From assembly GCA_041691315.1 (NCBI GenBank), contig JBEPUW010000016.1, forward strand, positions 12,496 to 76,495: a DNA stretch of 64,000 nucleotides, written 5' to 3'. Below the pieces are notes generated by a model. That model was not told the origin of the DNA and searched no databases. It saw only the letters and a program-made list of their open reading frames with translations. The DNA is from Poindextera sp041691315 (lineage in GTDB: Bacteria > Pseudomonadota > Alphaproteobacteria > Caulobacterales > Caulobacteraceae). This document shows, in pieces, positions 51,376-59,948 of the stretch. The position numbers and the translations under genes were made by a program. The stretch's first letter is position 1; each line of letters begins with the position of its first letter.

Positions 51376-52341
51376 ATGCTTCAGGCCAGTCAATTCGAGC
51401 CATATTTACGCAACCGCATTTGGGAGACAGACCTTCACCCGCTTCAACTCATGGGAAGGGCAAAGGTTCGCGATAACTACTTACTTCCGGACGGCAATAT
51501 GCTGATGGTCACAACCGACCGCGTGAGCGCGTTTGATCGTGTTGTTGCGTCAGTCCCCCTCAAGGGCCAGATCTTAACCCAGCTCTCAAGGTATTGGTTC
51601 GCCGCGACGTCGGACATTATCCCGAACCACCTGATAGAGGCTCCTGACCCGAACGCCATAGTCTGCAAGCCACTTGAAATGCTGCCCGTCGAGTTTGTCG
51701 TCAGAGACTATCTTACGGGGTCAACCTCGACGTCCATCTGGACAATGTATCGCTCCGGTGACCGGTCCCCCTATGGAATCGCTTTGCCGGAGGGCTTGCG
51801 GGAGAACCAGCAGCTGCCTGAAACCGTGATAACGCCGGCCGCGAAGGGGGCCCACGATGAGCCGCTCACCGGCGCGGAAGTCGTCGGCCGGGGGCTGCTG
51901 TCCAAGTCTCTTTGGGAAGAGGCATGCGCCGCCGCACTCGCCGTTTTCGCGCGTGGCAGGGATCTGGCCGCGCGGAGGGGCATTCTGCTCGTCGACACCA
52001 AGTATGAGTTCGGGTTGGACGCTGACGGGCGGCTCGTTCTTGCAGATGAGGTCCATACCCCGGACAGCAGCCGGTTTTGGATGGCCGATAGTTACGAAGA
52101 ACGCTTCAGAGACGGTCTGCCTCCGAATCGCCTCGACAAAGACATTCTTAGAAATTGGCTGAACTCTAAGTGCGACCCAAATGTCGATCCGATACCCGTT
52201 GTCCCGGACGAAATCCTGCTTGATGTGGCGCAGGCCTATGGGCGGGCATTGGAGCAGATCACCGGCGAAGAGCTTGATTGGCCGGATGCAGGCTTGAGCA
52301 GCGTCGAGCGTCTGCGGACGAATCTCCGGCTGCCGAACTGA
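51376..52341 (+). CDS. purC: Phosphoribosylaminoimidazole-succinocarboxamide synthase
   Basis: The 321-residue protein matches the long (about 300 residue) SAICAR synthase type. Clear motifs are AKVRDNYLLPDG, VTTDRVSAFDRV, EFVVRDYLTGS, ILVDTKYEFGLD and LADEVHTPDSSRFW. It makes SAICAR from CAIR, aspartate and ATP in purine synthesis. Base composition is clearly less GC-rich than the neighbours, with more A/T in third codon positions, and no other purine gene lies nearby. Alphaproteobacteria usually carry a shorter purC of about 240 residues, so this may be an acquired second copy (inference). Confidence 0.93.
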   Translation: MLQASQFEPYLRNRIWETDLHPLQLMGRAKVRDNYLLPDGNMLMVTTDRVSAFDRVVASVPLKGQILTQLSRYWFAATSDIIPNHLIEAPDPNAIVCKPLEMLPVEFVVRDYLTGSTSTSIWTMYRSGDRSPYGIALPEGLRENQQLPETVITPAAKGAHDEPLTGAEVVGRGLLSKSLWEEACAAALAVFARGRDLAARRGILLVDTKYEFGLDADGRLVLADEVHTPDSSRFWMADSYEERFRDGLPPNRLDKDILRNWLNSKCDPNVDPIPVVPDEILLDVAQAYGRALEQITGEELDWPDAGLSSVERLRTNLRLPN

Positions 52342-52352
52342 CGCCACACAAC

Positions 52353-53018
52353 ATGACATTGCCGTTTCGCCCCAGCGCGGTGATCTTCGATATGGACGGC
52401 CTGCTGTTCGATACCGAAGCGCTCTGGCAAGAGGCTCTTCTGTCCGCCGCCGCCGAAGGTGGGCGCGAAATTCCGGACGAGGTCTACAATAGGTCGATCG
52501 GCGTGCGCCGGTCGCAATGCAGGGATTTATTCCTGTCGCATTTCGGCGAGGATTTCCGCTTTGACGATTTCCACGCGAATTGGAGACGCCATTTCTGGCG
52601 GATCGCCGAAAATAGGCCGGCCTTAAAGCCAGGGGCGCCTGAGCTGCTGGAAACCCTGGACCAGTTCAGGCTGCCGCGGGCAATCGCCACCTCGTCGTCT
52701 CGTGCGACCGTCGAGCGTCACCTGACCTCGCACGGGCTGATGGACCGTTTCGACCGGATCATCTGCCGTGGCGACTACGAAAACGGCAAACCCGCGCCGG
52801 ATCCATTTCTGAAGGCGGCCGAACGGCTGCGGGTCGAGCCTCGGCTATGCCTGGCGTTGGAGGATTCTCATGTCGGCGTAAGATCGGCGTCGGCGGCTGG
52901 CATGATGACCGTGTTGGTGCCCGATCTGCTTGAACCAACCGAAGATCTTCGTGCTCTGTGCGTCCTTGTTGCGGGCGATCTGCATCAAGTCCGTGATCTG
53001 GTTTTGGCGTGTCAATGA
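52353..53018 (+). CDS. HAD-family phosphatase
   Basis: ATG 52353 gives 221 residues. HAD motif I is IFDMDGLLFDTE with nucleophile D13 and D15; motif II is ATSSSRATV, and motif III/IV is GKPAPDPFLKAAERL with LALEDSHVGVRSA. It belongs to the beta-phosphoglucomutase/phosphoglycolate phosphatase group and should dephosphorylate a small phosphosugar or nucleotide. It is 11 bases after purC with similar lowered GC, so the pair probably moved together. Confidence 0.9.
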   Translation: MTLPFRPSAVIFDMDGLLFDTEALWQEALLSAAAEGGREIPDEVYNRSIGVRRSQCRDLFLSHFGEDFRFDDFHANWRRHFWRIAENRPALKPGAPELLETLDQFRLPRAIATSSSRATVERHLTSHGLMDRFDRIICRGDYENGKPAPDPFLKAAERLRVEPRLCLALEDSHVGVRSASAAGMMTVLVPDLLEPTEDLRALCVLVAGDLHQVRDLVLACQ

Positions 53019-53079
53019 GCGTGGCGGTCCGCCGCTCATCGGCCCGACGGAACGCCAGGCCCGCGCGGTTGCGCTCGGT

Positions 53080-54225
53080 CTATGCCAGGCGGGCTTCGAG
53101 CCTGACTTCGCGGCGGACGCGGTCGAGCTTGTCGACCAGGTAGTCCATGTCTTCGCGGGTGGCGGTGCTGGGCTGGGTCAGGAAGCGCTGCAGCATGCGT
53201 TCCTGGAACTGCGCGGCGTTGAAGGCGCCGCCTTCCTGTTCCAGCGTGTGGAAGGTGTCGATCCCGACGCGGAAGGCCGCGAACAGCCTGGGCGGCATGC
53301 CGGCCCGGTCGTAGATCGCCTTCAGGCCCAGCGGCCCGGCGTCGTGGATCATCAGCCAGGTGCGGTGGTGCGGCACGCCGGCCAGTTCGGCCATGCCCCA
53401 CTCGAAAAAGGTCATGTGCCCGTGCGCCAGGGCGCGCAGCAACAGCGAGGCGGACAGCCGCTCGGCCTTATGCAGATGACCGACGAAGCTCTTCACGTCC
53501 GGGGTGCGGCCGGCCTGGTCGACCAGGTCGATGGTGGCTCGCTCGCGGCTGCCCATGGCGATCTGCAGGGCGACCTGCGGGGTCACCGCATGGTGGTTGA
53601 TCAGGTGGTCGCGCAGCTGGTCGCTGACCACGGTGATCAGCTTTTCGGTGACCGCCAGGGGCAGCGCCTGGCGGTAAGCGACCGCAGACAGCACCGCTTC
53701 CGAACGCGCGAACCGCTCGACCACCGTCTGCAGGGTGCGCTCGGCGAAGTTGGCATTGTCGTTGGCGCAGGCCGTCTGCACCGCCTTCTCGATGCCGTGC
53801 TCGACGATGGTGGTGGTCACCTGCTCGGACAGCATCGGCCGGCTGGCGATCGCCACCTGGCGGATCGGGCCGCCGACCCGGACGATCTCGCAGAGGTCCT
53901 GGTCGGTGAACACCGGCGAGAAGTTCAGGATCGGCAGCGAGACGCTGTCGACGTCCTTGGCCAGCCGGATCGCCACGTCGTGCGGCACCATGGGCGAACT
54001 CTTCAGCGTCACCGCCAGCGCGCGGCGCACCAGTTCGGCGGCGTCGGCGGCCATGATGCGCAGGATGTCATAGGCCTGTTCGCGCTCTTCCGGCGTCAGG
54101 TCGGTCCCGCCGCCCTCGATATGCCGGCAGATCTTGTGCGCCGCGATGGCGCGATCGTCGGCGGACTGGCCCTTCACCAGCGCGCGGATATCGTCATCCG
54201 TCAGCGCAGTCCGGGTCATCGTCAT
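53080..54225 (-). CDS. DUF2336 domain protein
   Basis: A 381-residue alpha-helical protein of DUF2336. Repeats such as LAVTLKSSPMVPHDVAIRLAKD and VAIASRPMLSEQVTTTIVEHG look like HEAT-type pairs. No enzyme motif is seen. ATG 54225 or ATG 54219 can serve as start. It is divergent from the degenerate hybrid kinase at 54397, with several TTAA half-sites between, so shared cell-cycle control is possible. It is a distant paralogue of the protein at 42161. Confidence 0.85.
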   Translation of the reverse strand: MTMTRTALTDDDIRALVKGQSADDRAIAAHKICRHIEGGGTDLTPEEREQAYDILRIMAADAAELVRRALAVTLKSSPMVPHDVAIRLAKDVDSVSLPILNFSPVFTDQDLCEIVRVGGPIRQVAIASRPMLSEQVTTTIVEHGIEKAVQTACANDNANFAERTLQTVVERFARSEAVLSAVAYRQALPLAVTEKLITVVSDQLRDHLINHHAVTPQVALQIAMGSRERATIDLVDQAGRTPDVKSFVGHLHKAERLSASLLLRALAHGHMTFFEWGMAELAGVPHHRTWLMIHDAGPLGLKAIYDRAGMPPRLFAAFRVGIDTFHTLEQEGGAFNAAQFQERMLQRFLTQPSTATREDMDYLVDKLDRVRREVRLEARLA

Positions 54226-54290
54226 GGTCTTTATGGACCCCCATCCAAGGCATCGAATCGCGCACGCCCAACCTCACGGACAATGCCTTG

Positions 54291-54328
54291 TTAAACTTAA
54301 CGATTGCTTGTTCGGCGCCTCTCGTTAA
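54291..54328. promoter_or_regulatory. Cluster of CtrA-type half-sites
   Basis: TTAA occurs at 54291, 54297 and 54325 within the divergent gap of the DUF2336 and hybrid-kinase genes. The copy at 54297 reads TTAACGAT, close to the known TTAACCAT half-site, and is followed after seven bases by TTGT. No full TTAA-N7-TTAA is present here. Confidence 0.25.
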
Positions 54329-54396
54329 CCGCTTTGGTTCACCGCAACTCAACCTGCGCCGGCTAGGCTTGGTCAATTCCACTCCAGGAGCGGACC

Positions 54397-56223
54397 TTGA
54401 GCGGCCCCAAAGCCTCCAGCAATCACCCCGGCCTTTCCGCCCTCGACGCGGGCGCCCCGCGTTCGGGATCCGTCGCCGTGCAGTCGCTGGACGCCCAGGC
54501 CGCACTGCTGCGCTATGCCTTGATTCTGTTCGGGGTCGGCCTGCCGATCTTCGCCTGGGCCGCCTCCTTCGCGCCAGACCGCCTGTGGATCCTGGGCAGT
54601 TTCACCATCTTCGCGATCAACTGGTCGGCCTTCTATGCGGTGGTGGACTGGGCGCGGCGTCGCCCGGACCAGCTGGCCAACGAGAGCCTGCGCACCCGGG
54701 TCCATATTCTGGGTGGACTGCTCTGGGCCGGCGCGGTGGCGCAGATGAGCGCGATCGGCGCCGGCGCCGGCGCGGTCAGCGAACCCTTGCTGCTGCTGGC
54801 GCTTGGCGCGGCGGCGATCTGCGTCTTTTTTTCGGGTCCGAGCCTGCCGGCGCTGTTGATCGTCGGCCCCGCGGCCTGCGCCGGACCGCTGATCGCCCTC
54901 TTCGCCAACCCGGCCGAAACACCGCTGGCGCGCATCGCGCTGGCGGCAACGGCCCTGGGCTTCGCGCTGTCGCTGATTTTCAACCGCCTGCTGCGGCGGC
55001 TGTTCGCCTTCGCGGGCGAGCGCGAGACCCTGATCGGTCAACGCGCCCAGTCGCTGGCCGAAGCGAAGCGGCTGACCAAGTCCAAGTCGGACCTGATCGC
55101 CACCCTGTCGCAGGAGATCAAGACCGGCCTGACCGGCGTCGCCCACGTCCTGGCCTCGGCCGTCGGCGGCGGGCGCGGCCAACCCTCCCGCGACCAGCTC
55201 TCCGCGGCGCTGGAGGCGGCCGAAGACCTCATCGCCGTGCTGGACGCCACCCTGGACACGGAGGTCGCCGAGGCCGGTGAACTGCTGCTGGCCCGGCTGC
55301 CGTTCGATCCGGCCCGGCTGGCGCGCGACGTCGTCCTGATGCATCGCCCGCAAGCGGCCGCCAAGACTATCGAGCTTTCCGTCCATATCGACGAGCAGCT
55401 GGTGCGCGACGGCGCCGGCGGGGTGGTGGGAGACGCCGTGCGCACGCGGCAAATCCTGTCTAGCCTGGTCGGCAATGCGGTCAAATACACCCTGCGCGGC
55501 CGGGTCGAGGTGCGGGTCGAACGCGCCGAGCCCGACCGGTTGCGCATCGAGGTGGCCGACACCGGTCCCGGCCTGACGCCTGACGAACTGATCCACGCCT
55601 TCGACGCCTTCAGCCGCATCGAACGCACCTCGACCGGGGTGCCCGGCGCGGGGCTGGGCCTGTCGCTGGCCAGCCAGCTGGCGCTGTTGATGGGCGGCGA
55701 GGTCCATGCCGAGAGCGCGCCTGGGGTCGGCAGCTGCTTCTGGCTCGACCTGCCATACGATCCGACGGCTCACCCGACCCGCCTCGACGGGGCGGCGATG
55801 GACCAGGGCCAGCCGCGGGCGCGTTCCCTGAAGGTGCTGGTGGCCGAGGACGACGCCCTGGGCGCGGCCATGCTGCGCGGCGTGCTGGAACAGCTTGGCC
55901 ACCACGTGCTGCACGCCCGCGACAGCCGCCGCGCCTTCGAGCTGGCGCAGATCTGCCAGGTCGACCTGATCATGCTCGACGGGCGCATGGCCGAGATGGG
56001 CGGTGCCGACACCATCCGCGCCATTCGCGCCCTGGCCGGCCCGGCCAGCCGCATCCCGGTGGTCGCGGTGATCGACGGCGATGGCGAAGAGGCTCGCGCC
56101 GTGCTCGAGGCCGGCGCCGACCAGGTGCTGCGCAAGCCGGTCAGCGTCTCAAGCGCCGCCCGCGTGCTGGCCGCCGTGGACCGCGGGACGGCGGTCGTGA
56201 GCGAGACCCTGGCCGTCGCTTGA
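54397..56223 (+). CDS. Hybrid histidine kinase without phospho-acceptor His
   Basis: TTG 54397 follows AGGAG at 54386-54390. The 608-residue protein has about six membrane helices (residues 38-205), an HisKA-like helix, an HATPase domain and a receiver. In the H-box the usual His is Gln: Q239 in ATLSQEIKTGLTGV. The ATP site looks intact, with N360 in LVGNAVKYT, DTGPGL and GAGLGLSLASQLALLMGG. The receiver has E484/D485/D486, D528 in LIMLDGRM and K580. So it may bind ATP but cannot autophosphorylate in the normal way; it may work as a phosphatase, scaffold or allosteric partner, as DivL with Tyr does in Caulobacter (comparison). Confidence 0.88.
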   Translation: MSGPKASSNHPGLSALDAGAPRSGSVAVQSLDAQAALLRYALILFGVGLPIFAWAASFAPDRLWILGSFTIFAINWSAFYAVVDWARRRPDQLANESLRTRVHILGGLLWAGAVAQMSAIGAGAGAVSEPLLLLALGAAAICVFFSGPSLPALLIVGPAACAGPLIALFANPAETPLARIALAATALGFALSLIFNRLLRRLFAFAGERETLIGQRAQSLAEAKRLTKSKSDLIATLSQEIKTGLTGVAHVLASAVGGGRGQPSRDQLSAALEAAEDLIAVLDATLDTEVAEAGELLLARLPFDPARLARDVVLMHRPQAAAKTIELSVHIDEQLVRDGAGGVVGDAVRTRQILSSLVGNAVKYTLRGRVEVRVERAEPDRLRIEVADTGPGLTPDELIHAFDAFSRIERTSTGVPGAGLGLSLASQLALLMGGEVHAESAPGVGSCFWLDLPYDPTAHPTRLDGAAMDQGQPRARSLKVLVAEDDALGAAMLRGVLEQLGHHVLHARDSRRAFELAQICQVDLIMLDGRMAEMGGADTIRAIRALAGPASRIPVVAVIDGDGEEARAVLEAGADQVLRKPVSVSSAARVLAAVDRGTAVVSETLAVA

Positions 56224-56227
56224 ATTC

Positions 56228-57067
56228 TTAGGGCTGGTGGTGCGCGTCCGACAGCGCTCGCAGCATCTCGGCGGAGAACAGCGAACTGGTGAGCGAGCGG
56301 CTGCCGGCGTCTTCGCTCTGCTCGGGGCCGCGCAGCACCATGTCGATCATCGCCTGCTCCTGCTCCTGCCGGTCGATCCGCCGCGCCGACGCGTATTGCA
56401 TGAAGGTGGGGTCGTCGCGCGGCGGGACCACGGGCGCCGGCGCCGCGCGGGACATGATGGGCCCGGCCCCAAACGAGGCGCTGGTCAGATTGGCATAGAG
56501 TTCGCCGGCCGAAACGGCGCGCTCGCCGCGGTAGAACAGGCCGTGGTTGGAGCCCGCGGCTTCCGGAAACAACGAGGCCGCCGTCACCGATGGGTTGGCG
56601 CGCACCGCCTCGATCAGCTTGGCCGAGCCTTGCGGGCCGAGCACGTGGGCGGCGTAGAGTTCGCCCGAGGTCGGATCGCGCCCCATCCGGCCGCGCAGAT
56701 AGGAGGCGTGGTCGGAGGCCAGCTCGCCGGCCATCAGCGAGGCCGCGTGCGGGTCCAGCCGCAAGTCCATCACCGTGCGGCGGGCCTCGGCGCCGTCGAC
56801 GCGGAACCGCCCGTCGGAACCCTGCTGGATCAGCCCGGCATAGCGCGCATAGCCGTATTTGGCTCCGTGCTGCTTCAAGGTGGAGAGCCAGGTCTGGTCG
56901 AGGAACTGGAAAAGGCCGGCGGCGGACGAGGTCTTGGCGTGGGCCCCGGGGTTGAAGGCGCTCTCGCGCCTGGCCGTGCCTAACAGGAAGCTGAAATCGA
57001 CTCCGGTCGCTGACGACGCCCGTTGGATGGCGGCCTCGACGACGCTTCTGATCGACTCCACGGCCAT
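56228..57067 (-). CDS. Lytic transglycosylase (SLT domain) under a CtrA box
   Basis: ATG 57067 gives 279 residues. The SLT domain has catalytic E35 in GTARRESAFNPGA, followed by SSAAGLFQFLDQTWLSTL, and YAAHVLGPQGSAKLIEA is the later motif. The C-terminal 100 residues are Pro/Ala-rich then polar. No signal peptide is visible, so export may depend on another system, such as the flagellar or pilus apparatus. A full CtrA-type box lies 24 bases upstream, so cell-cycle-timed expression in polar organelle assembly is likely (inference). It converges with the kinase gene, four bases apart. Confidence 0.87.
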   Translation of the reverse strand: MAVESIRSVVEAAIQRASSATGVDFSFLLGTARRESAFNPGAHAKTSSAAGLFQFLDQTWLSTLKQHGAKYGYARYAGLIQQGSDGRFRVDGAEARRTVMDLRLDPHAASLMAGELASDHASYLRGRMGRDPTSGELYAAHVLGPQGSAKLIEAVRANPSVTAASLFPEAAGSNHGLFYRGERAVSAGELYANLTSASFGAGPIMSRAAPAPVVPPRDDPTFMQYASARRIDRQEQEQAMIDMVLRGPEQSEDAGSRSLTSSLFSAEMLRALSDAHHQP

Positions 57068-57090
57068 GACCAAGAGTTGAAGTTTTATGG

Positions 57091-57105
57091 TTAAGAGGGG
57101 GTTAA
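57091..57105 (-). promoter_or_regulatory. CtrA-type binding site (TTAA-N7-TTAA)
   Basis: TTAA at 57091-57094 and TTAA at 57102-57105 are separated by exactly seven bases, the spacing of CtrA full sites in Caulobacterales. Its place 24-38 bases before the transglycosylase ATG fits activation or repression of that gene. In GC-rich DNA such AT blocks are rare. Confidence 0.55.
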
Positions 57106-57202
57106 TTGAGGACCGCGAACGAGGCGCGATCTTTAGCCAAAAGCGATATATTCTTCAGGCTGGGGCCAAGGATATCAGCGTCTGAGGCCGGCCTGCTATA
57201 GG

Positions 57203-57601
57203 GTGACAGCGTTGCGCGATCGGGGTCGAGCCATAGTTGACCAGAACGGCGAAATCCTCGCCGAATATGCCAAACGGCTGCACCCCGAAGGACAACCCGG
57301 CGTGGGTGATCTGTTCTTCAGACACGTTCTGGACAACCAGGGAAATCGACGATCCGTGCTGTCCGTGAGCACAAACAGCGATAGAGCGCGGCCGTTCAAG
57401 GATGCATTTGTGGCCGGTGGCTTAGCGCAGTTTCACAACGATGATCGCGTTTTTGCGCTCGCGGCAGCCGTAGCGCGAGCACCTGTGGCAACCGCTGTAG
57501 ACTCTGACTGGCCTAATCACGAGACAGGGCTCCGCGCGTGCGGTGTCAGCATTGAATACGTTTGCGGTCGTGCGGTAGCTGAACACGGTGGTGTAGAGTG
57601 A
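57203..57601 (+). CDS. Hypothetical protein, possibly a truncated PIN-like protein
   Basis: GTG 57203 opens a 132-residue frame. The segment EILAEYAKRLHPEGQPGVGDLFFRHV, the later FHNDDRVFALAAAVA and the AVDSDWPNHETGLRACGVSIEYVC end resemble the middle and end of a PIN-domain-like family known to me from memory only. In those proteins about 35 residues with the first Asp (DxN) precede this part. Here no such segment exists upstream in any frame before the in-frame stop at 57134, so it may be a fragment. No ribosome site is obvious. It lies alone between the CtrA box and a convergent gene. Confidence 0.5.
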   Translation: MTALRDRGRAIVDQNGEILAEYAKRLHPEGQPGVGDLFFRHVLDNQGNRRSVLSVSTNSDRARPFKDAFVAGGLAQFHNDDRVFALAAAVARAPVATAVDSDWPNHETGLRACGVSIEYVCGRAVAEHGGVE

Positions 57602-57629
57602 CCGCTCCACGGCCCGTCAAGCCGACCGC

Positions 57630-58799
57630 TCAGTAGCTCTTCGGCAGGTGCAGGACGCGTTCGGCGATGAAGTTGAGGATCATCTCGCGGCTCACCGGAG
57701 CGATGCGGGCGATCATGGCTTCGCGGAAGTAGCGCTCGACGTAGAACTCCTTGGCGTAGCCCATGCCGCCATGGGCGAGGACGGCGTTCTCGCAGGCCGT
57801 GAAACCCGCCTCGGCGCCGAGGTACTTGGCGGCGTTGGCTTCGGCGCCGCAGTCCTTGCCGGCGTCGTAGAGCGCCGCGGCCTTCATCGCCAACAGGTTG
57901 GCGGCCTCCAGCTCGGCCCATGAGCGGGCCAGCGGGTGCTGCACCCCCTGGTTCTGGCCGATCGGGCGGCCGAACACGACGCGCTCGTTGGCATAGGTGG
58001 CGGCCCGCGCGATGGCGGCGCGGCCCAGGCCCACCGCCTCGACGGCGAACAGCACGCGTTCGGGGTTTAGTCCCTGCAGCAGATATTCGAACCCCCTTCC
58101 CTCCTCGCCGATCAGGTCGTCGGCCGGCACCGGCAGGTTGTCGATGAAGAGGGTGTTACACTCGACCGCGCGGCGGCCCATCTTCGGGATCGGCTTGGCG
58201 TCGATATGGTCGCGGTTGAGGTCGGTGTAGAAGAGGCTGAGTCCTTGCGTGGGTTTGGCGACCTCAGCCTTCGGCGTCGTGCGCGCGATGATCAGGATCT
58301 TGTTGGCCCGCTGGGCGCCGGTGGTCCAGATCTTGCGGCCGTTGATCAGATAGCCGTCATTGGTCCGCTCGGCCTTGGTCTCCAGGCTCGAGGTGTCCAG
58401 GCCGGAATTGGGCTCGGTGACCGCGAAACACATCTTGTCCTCGCCGGCGATGATCCGTGGCAGCAGGGTCTTGCGCTGGGCGTCGGTGCCGAACTTGACC
58501 AGCGGCATGGGCCCGAAAATGTTCAGGTGGATCGACGAGGCGCCGGAAAAACCCGCCCCCGATTGGGCCACGGTCTGCATGACGATCGCCGCCTCGGTCA
58601 GGCCCAGGCCCGCGCCGCCGACGCTCTCCGGCATGGCGACGCCCAACCAGCCGCCGGCGGCCATGTCGCGCACGAAATCCTCGGGAAAGATGCCGGTGTC
58701 GTCGGTCTTCAGCCAGTAGTCGTCCTTGTAGTTGCTCATGACGCGGCCGACGCCCTCGCGGATCGCCTCCTGTTCGTCGCTCAGCCAGAAACTCGACAA
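57630..58799 (-). CDS. Acyl-CoA dehydrogenase
   Basis: TTG 58799 is chosen for the AGGGGGAC ribosome site before it; no ATG or GTG is near the expected start of the domain (FWLSDEQEAIREG). The 389-residue protein shows CFAVTEPNSGLDTSSL, GRKIWTTGAQRANKIL, and the C-terminal LAHGGMGYAKEFYVERYFRE. It should oxidise an acyl-CoA with electrons to ETF. It resembles the enzyme at 36967 along its length, including the LPKSY end. The ThiO-like gene upstream on the same strand ends 13 bases before it, so they may be cotranscribed. Confidence 0.9.
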   Translation of the reverse strand: MSSFWLSDEQEAIREGVGRVMSNYKDDYWLKTDDTGIFPEDFVRDMAAGGWLGVAMPESVGGAGLGLTEAAIVMQTVAQSGAGFSGASSIHLNIFGPMPLVKFGTDAQRKTLLPRIIAGEDKMCFAVTEPNSGLDTSSLETKAERTNDGYLINGRKIWTTGAQRANKILIIARTTPKAEVAKPTQGLSLFYTDLNRDHIDAKPIPKMGRRAVECNTLFIDNLPVPADDLIGEEGRGFEYLLQGLNPERVLFAVEAVGLGRAAIARAATYANERVVFGRPIGQNQGVQHPLARSWAELEAANLLAMKAAALYDAGKDCGAEANAAKYLGAEAGFTACENAVLAHGGMGYAKEFYVERYFREAMIARIAPVSREMILNFIAERVLHLPKSY

Positions 58800-58812
58800 G
58801 GACCGTCCCCCT

Positions 58813-59898
58813 TCAGCTTGGAGCGAACCGGCGCGGCGCCAGGAGGCCCGCATAGGGGCCAGGATCGCGATCCGACAGGTACGCCGCCAGCATCCGGGCG
58901 ACAAGCGGCGCGAGCAGCCAGCCGTTGCGCCGCGCGCCCGTCGCCAGCCAGACCCCGGCGCGCGCCGAAGGCCCGAGCAGCGGCAGGCCGTCCGGCGTCG
59001 CCGCTCGCACGCCCGCCTGGGCGGTGAAGGTCGCGCCGCCGAGGGCTGGAAAGAGTTCGGCGGCCAGCCGGGCTAGCGGCGCGGTGAGCGCGGCGTCGAG
59101 CCGGCGATCGGCCAGACCTGGCTGCATGGTCGCGCCGACGCGCAGGCCGTCGCGCGACGGGACCGCATAGCCACCCTGGCAGCGCAGGACCGGGCGGTCG
59201 TCGCCGGCAACCGCCCCGGCATAGCGCAGGATCTGGCCCTTGATCGGCGACAGGGCGGCAAGCTCGGGCGCGAGGTCCGAGCCATCGGCGCCGGTGGCCA
59301 GGACCAGCAGGTCCGCGGGGACGGTCTCGCCGTCGCTCAGGGTGGCCACACCCGGCGCAAAGTCGCGCACCGACTGGGCTGCGACCTGGACGCCGGCGGC
59401 GACGGCGGCGGCGTGCAGGGCGGCCAGCGCCGCGCGCGGCTCGATGCGCCAGTCTTCCGGCGTGAACAGGCCCTCAGCGAAGCCTGGGCCGAGGCCGGGG
59501 ATGCGGGATCGCAGAACCGCCTGCGACAGCCGCACCAGCTCTGCGCCAAGGTCGCCAAGCGCGCGCGCATGGACGTCGATCAACCGCGCGGCGCCAGGCA
59601 AGTCGATCCAGACCGCGCCGCAGCGGCGAAAGCCGATGTCGCCAAGGCCGGCGACCCAGTCCGGCCAGAGCGTCCGCGCCGCCTGCAACAGAGGAAAATG
59701 CGTCGTGGAGCCCTCGTCCAGCACCGCCTCGAACGCTGGGGCCAGCATGCCGGCCGCCACGCCGGAGGCGTTGTCGCCGGCGGATGCGGGATCGGTCAGC
59801 ACCACCCGCGCCCGGGCCCGGGCCAGGGCGAGCGCGATGGACGCGCCCAGCGCGCCCGCGCCGGCCACAACCACCCGCGCATTGTTGAGGCCGGTCAT
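58813..59898 (-). CDS. FAD-dependent oxidoreductase, glycine-oxidase (ThiO)-like
   Basis: The 361-residue DAO-family protein has FAD motif VVAGAGALGASIALAL, then NASGVAAGMLAPAFEA, which is typical for ThiO-type oxidases, and a C-terminal GVWLATGARRNGWLLAPLVARML. ThiO makes the imine of glycine for the thiazole part of thiamine; however, no thi gene is near, so another amine may be the substrate. No signal peptide. It lies upstream of the acyl-CoA dehydrogenase gene on the same strand. Confidence 0.82.
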   Translation of the reverse strand: MTGLNNARVVVAGAGALGASIALALARARARVVLTDPASAGDNASGVAAGMLAPAFEAVLDEGSTTHFPLLQAARTLWPDWVAGLGDIGFRRCGAVWIDLPGAARLIDVHARALGDLGAELVRLSQAVLRSRIPGLGPGFAEGLFTPEDWRIEPRAALAALHAAAVAAGVQVAAQSVRDFAPGVATLSDGETVPADLLVLATGADGSDLAPELAALSPIKGQILRYAGAVAGDDRPVLRCQGGYAVPSRDGLRVGATMQPGLADRRLDAALTAPLARLAAELFPALGGATFTAQAGVRAATPDGLPLLGPSARAGVWLATGARRNGWLLAPLVARMLAAYLSDRDPGPYAGLLAPRRFAPS

Positions 59899-59948
59899 GG
59901 CCCGACACGAAGCGTCCGCGACCCGTCAGGTCAAGCCGATGGATGAAT

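Noticed and set aside
51267..51476. 69-codon frame before and into purC
   Set aside because: It overlaps the likely promoter and purC start, and its translation has no domain.
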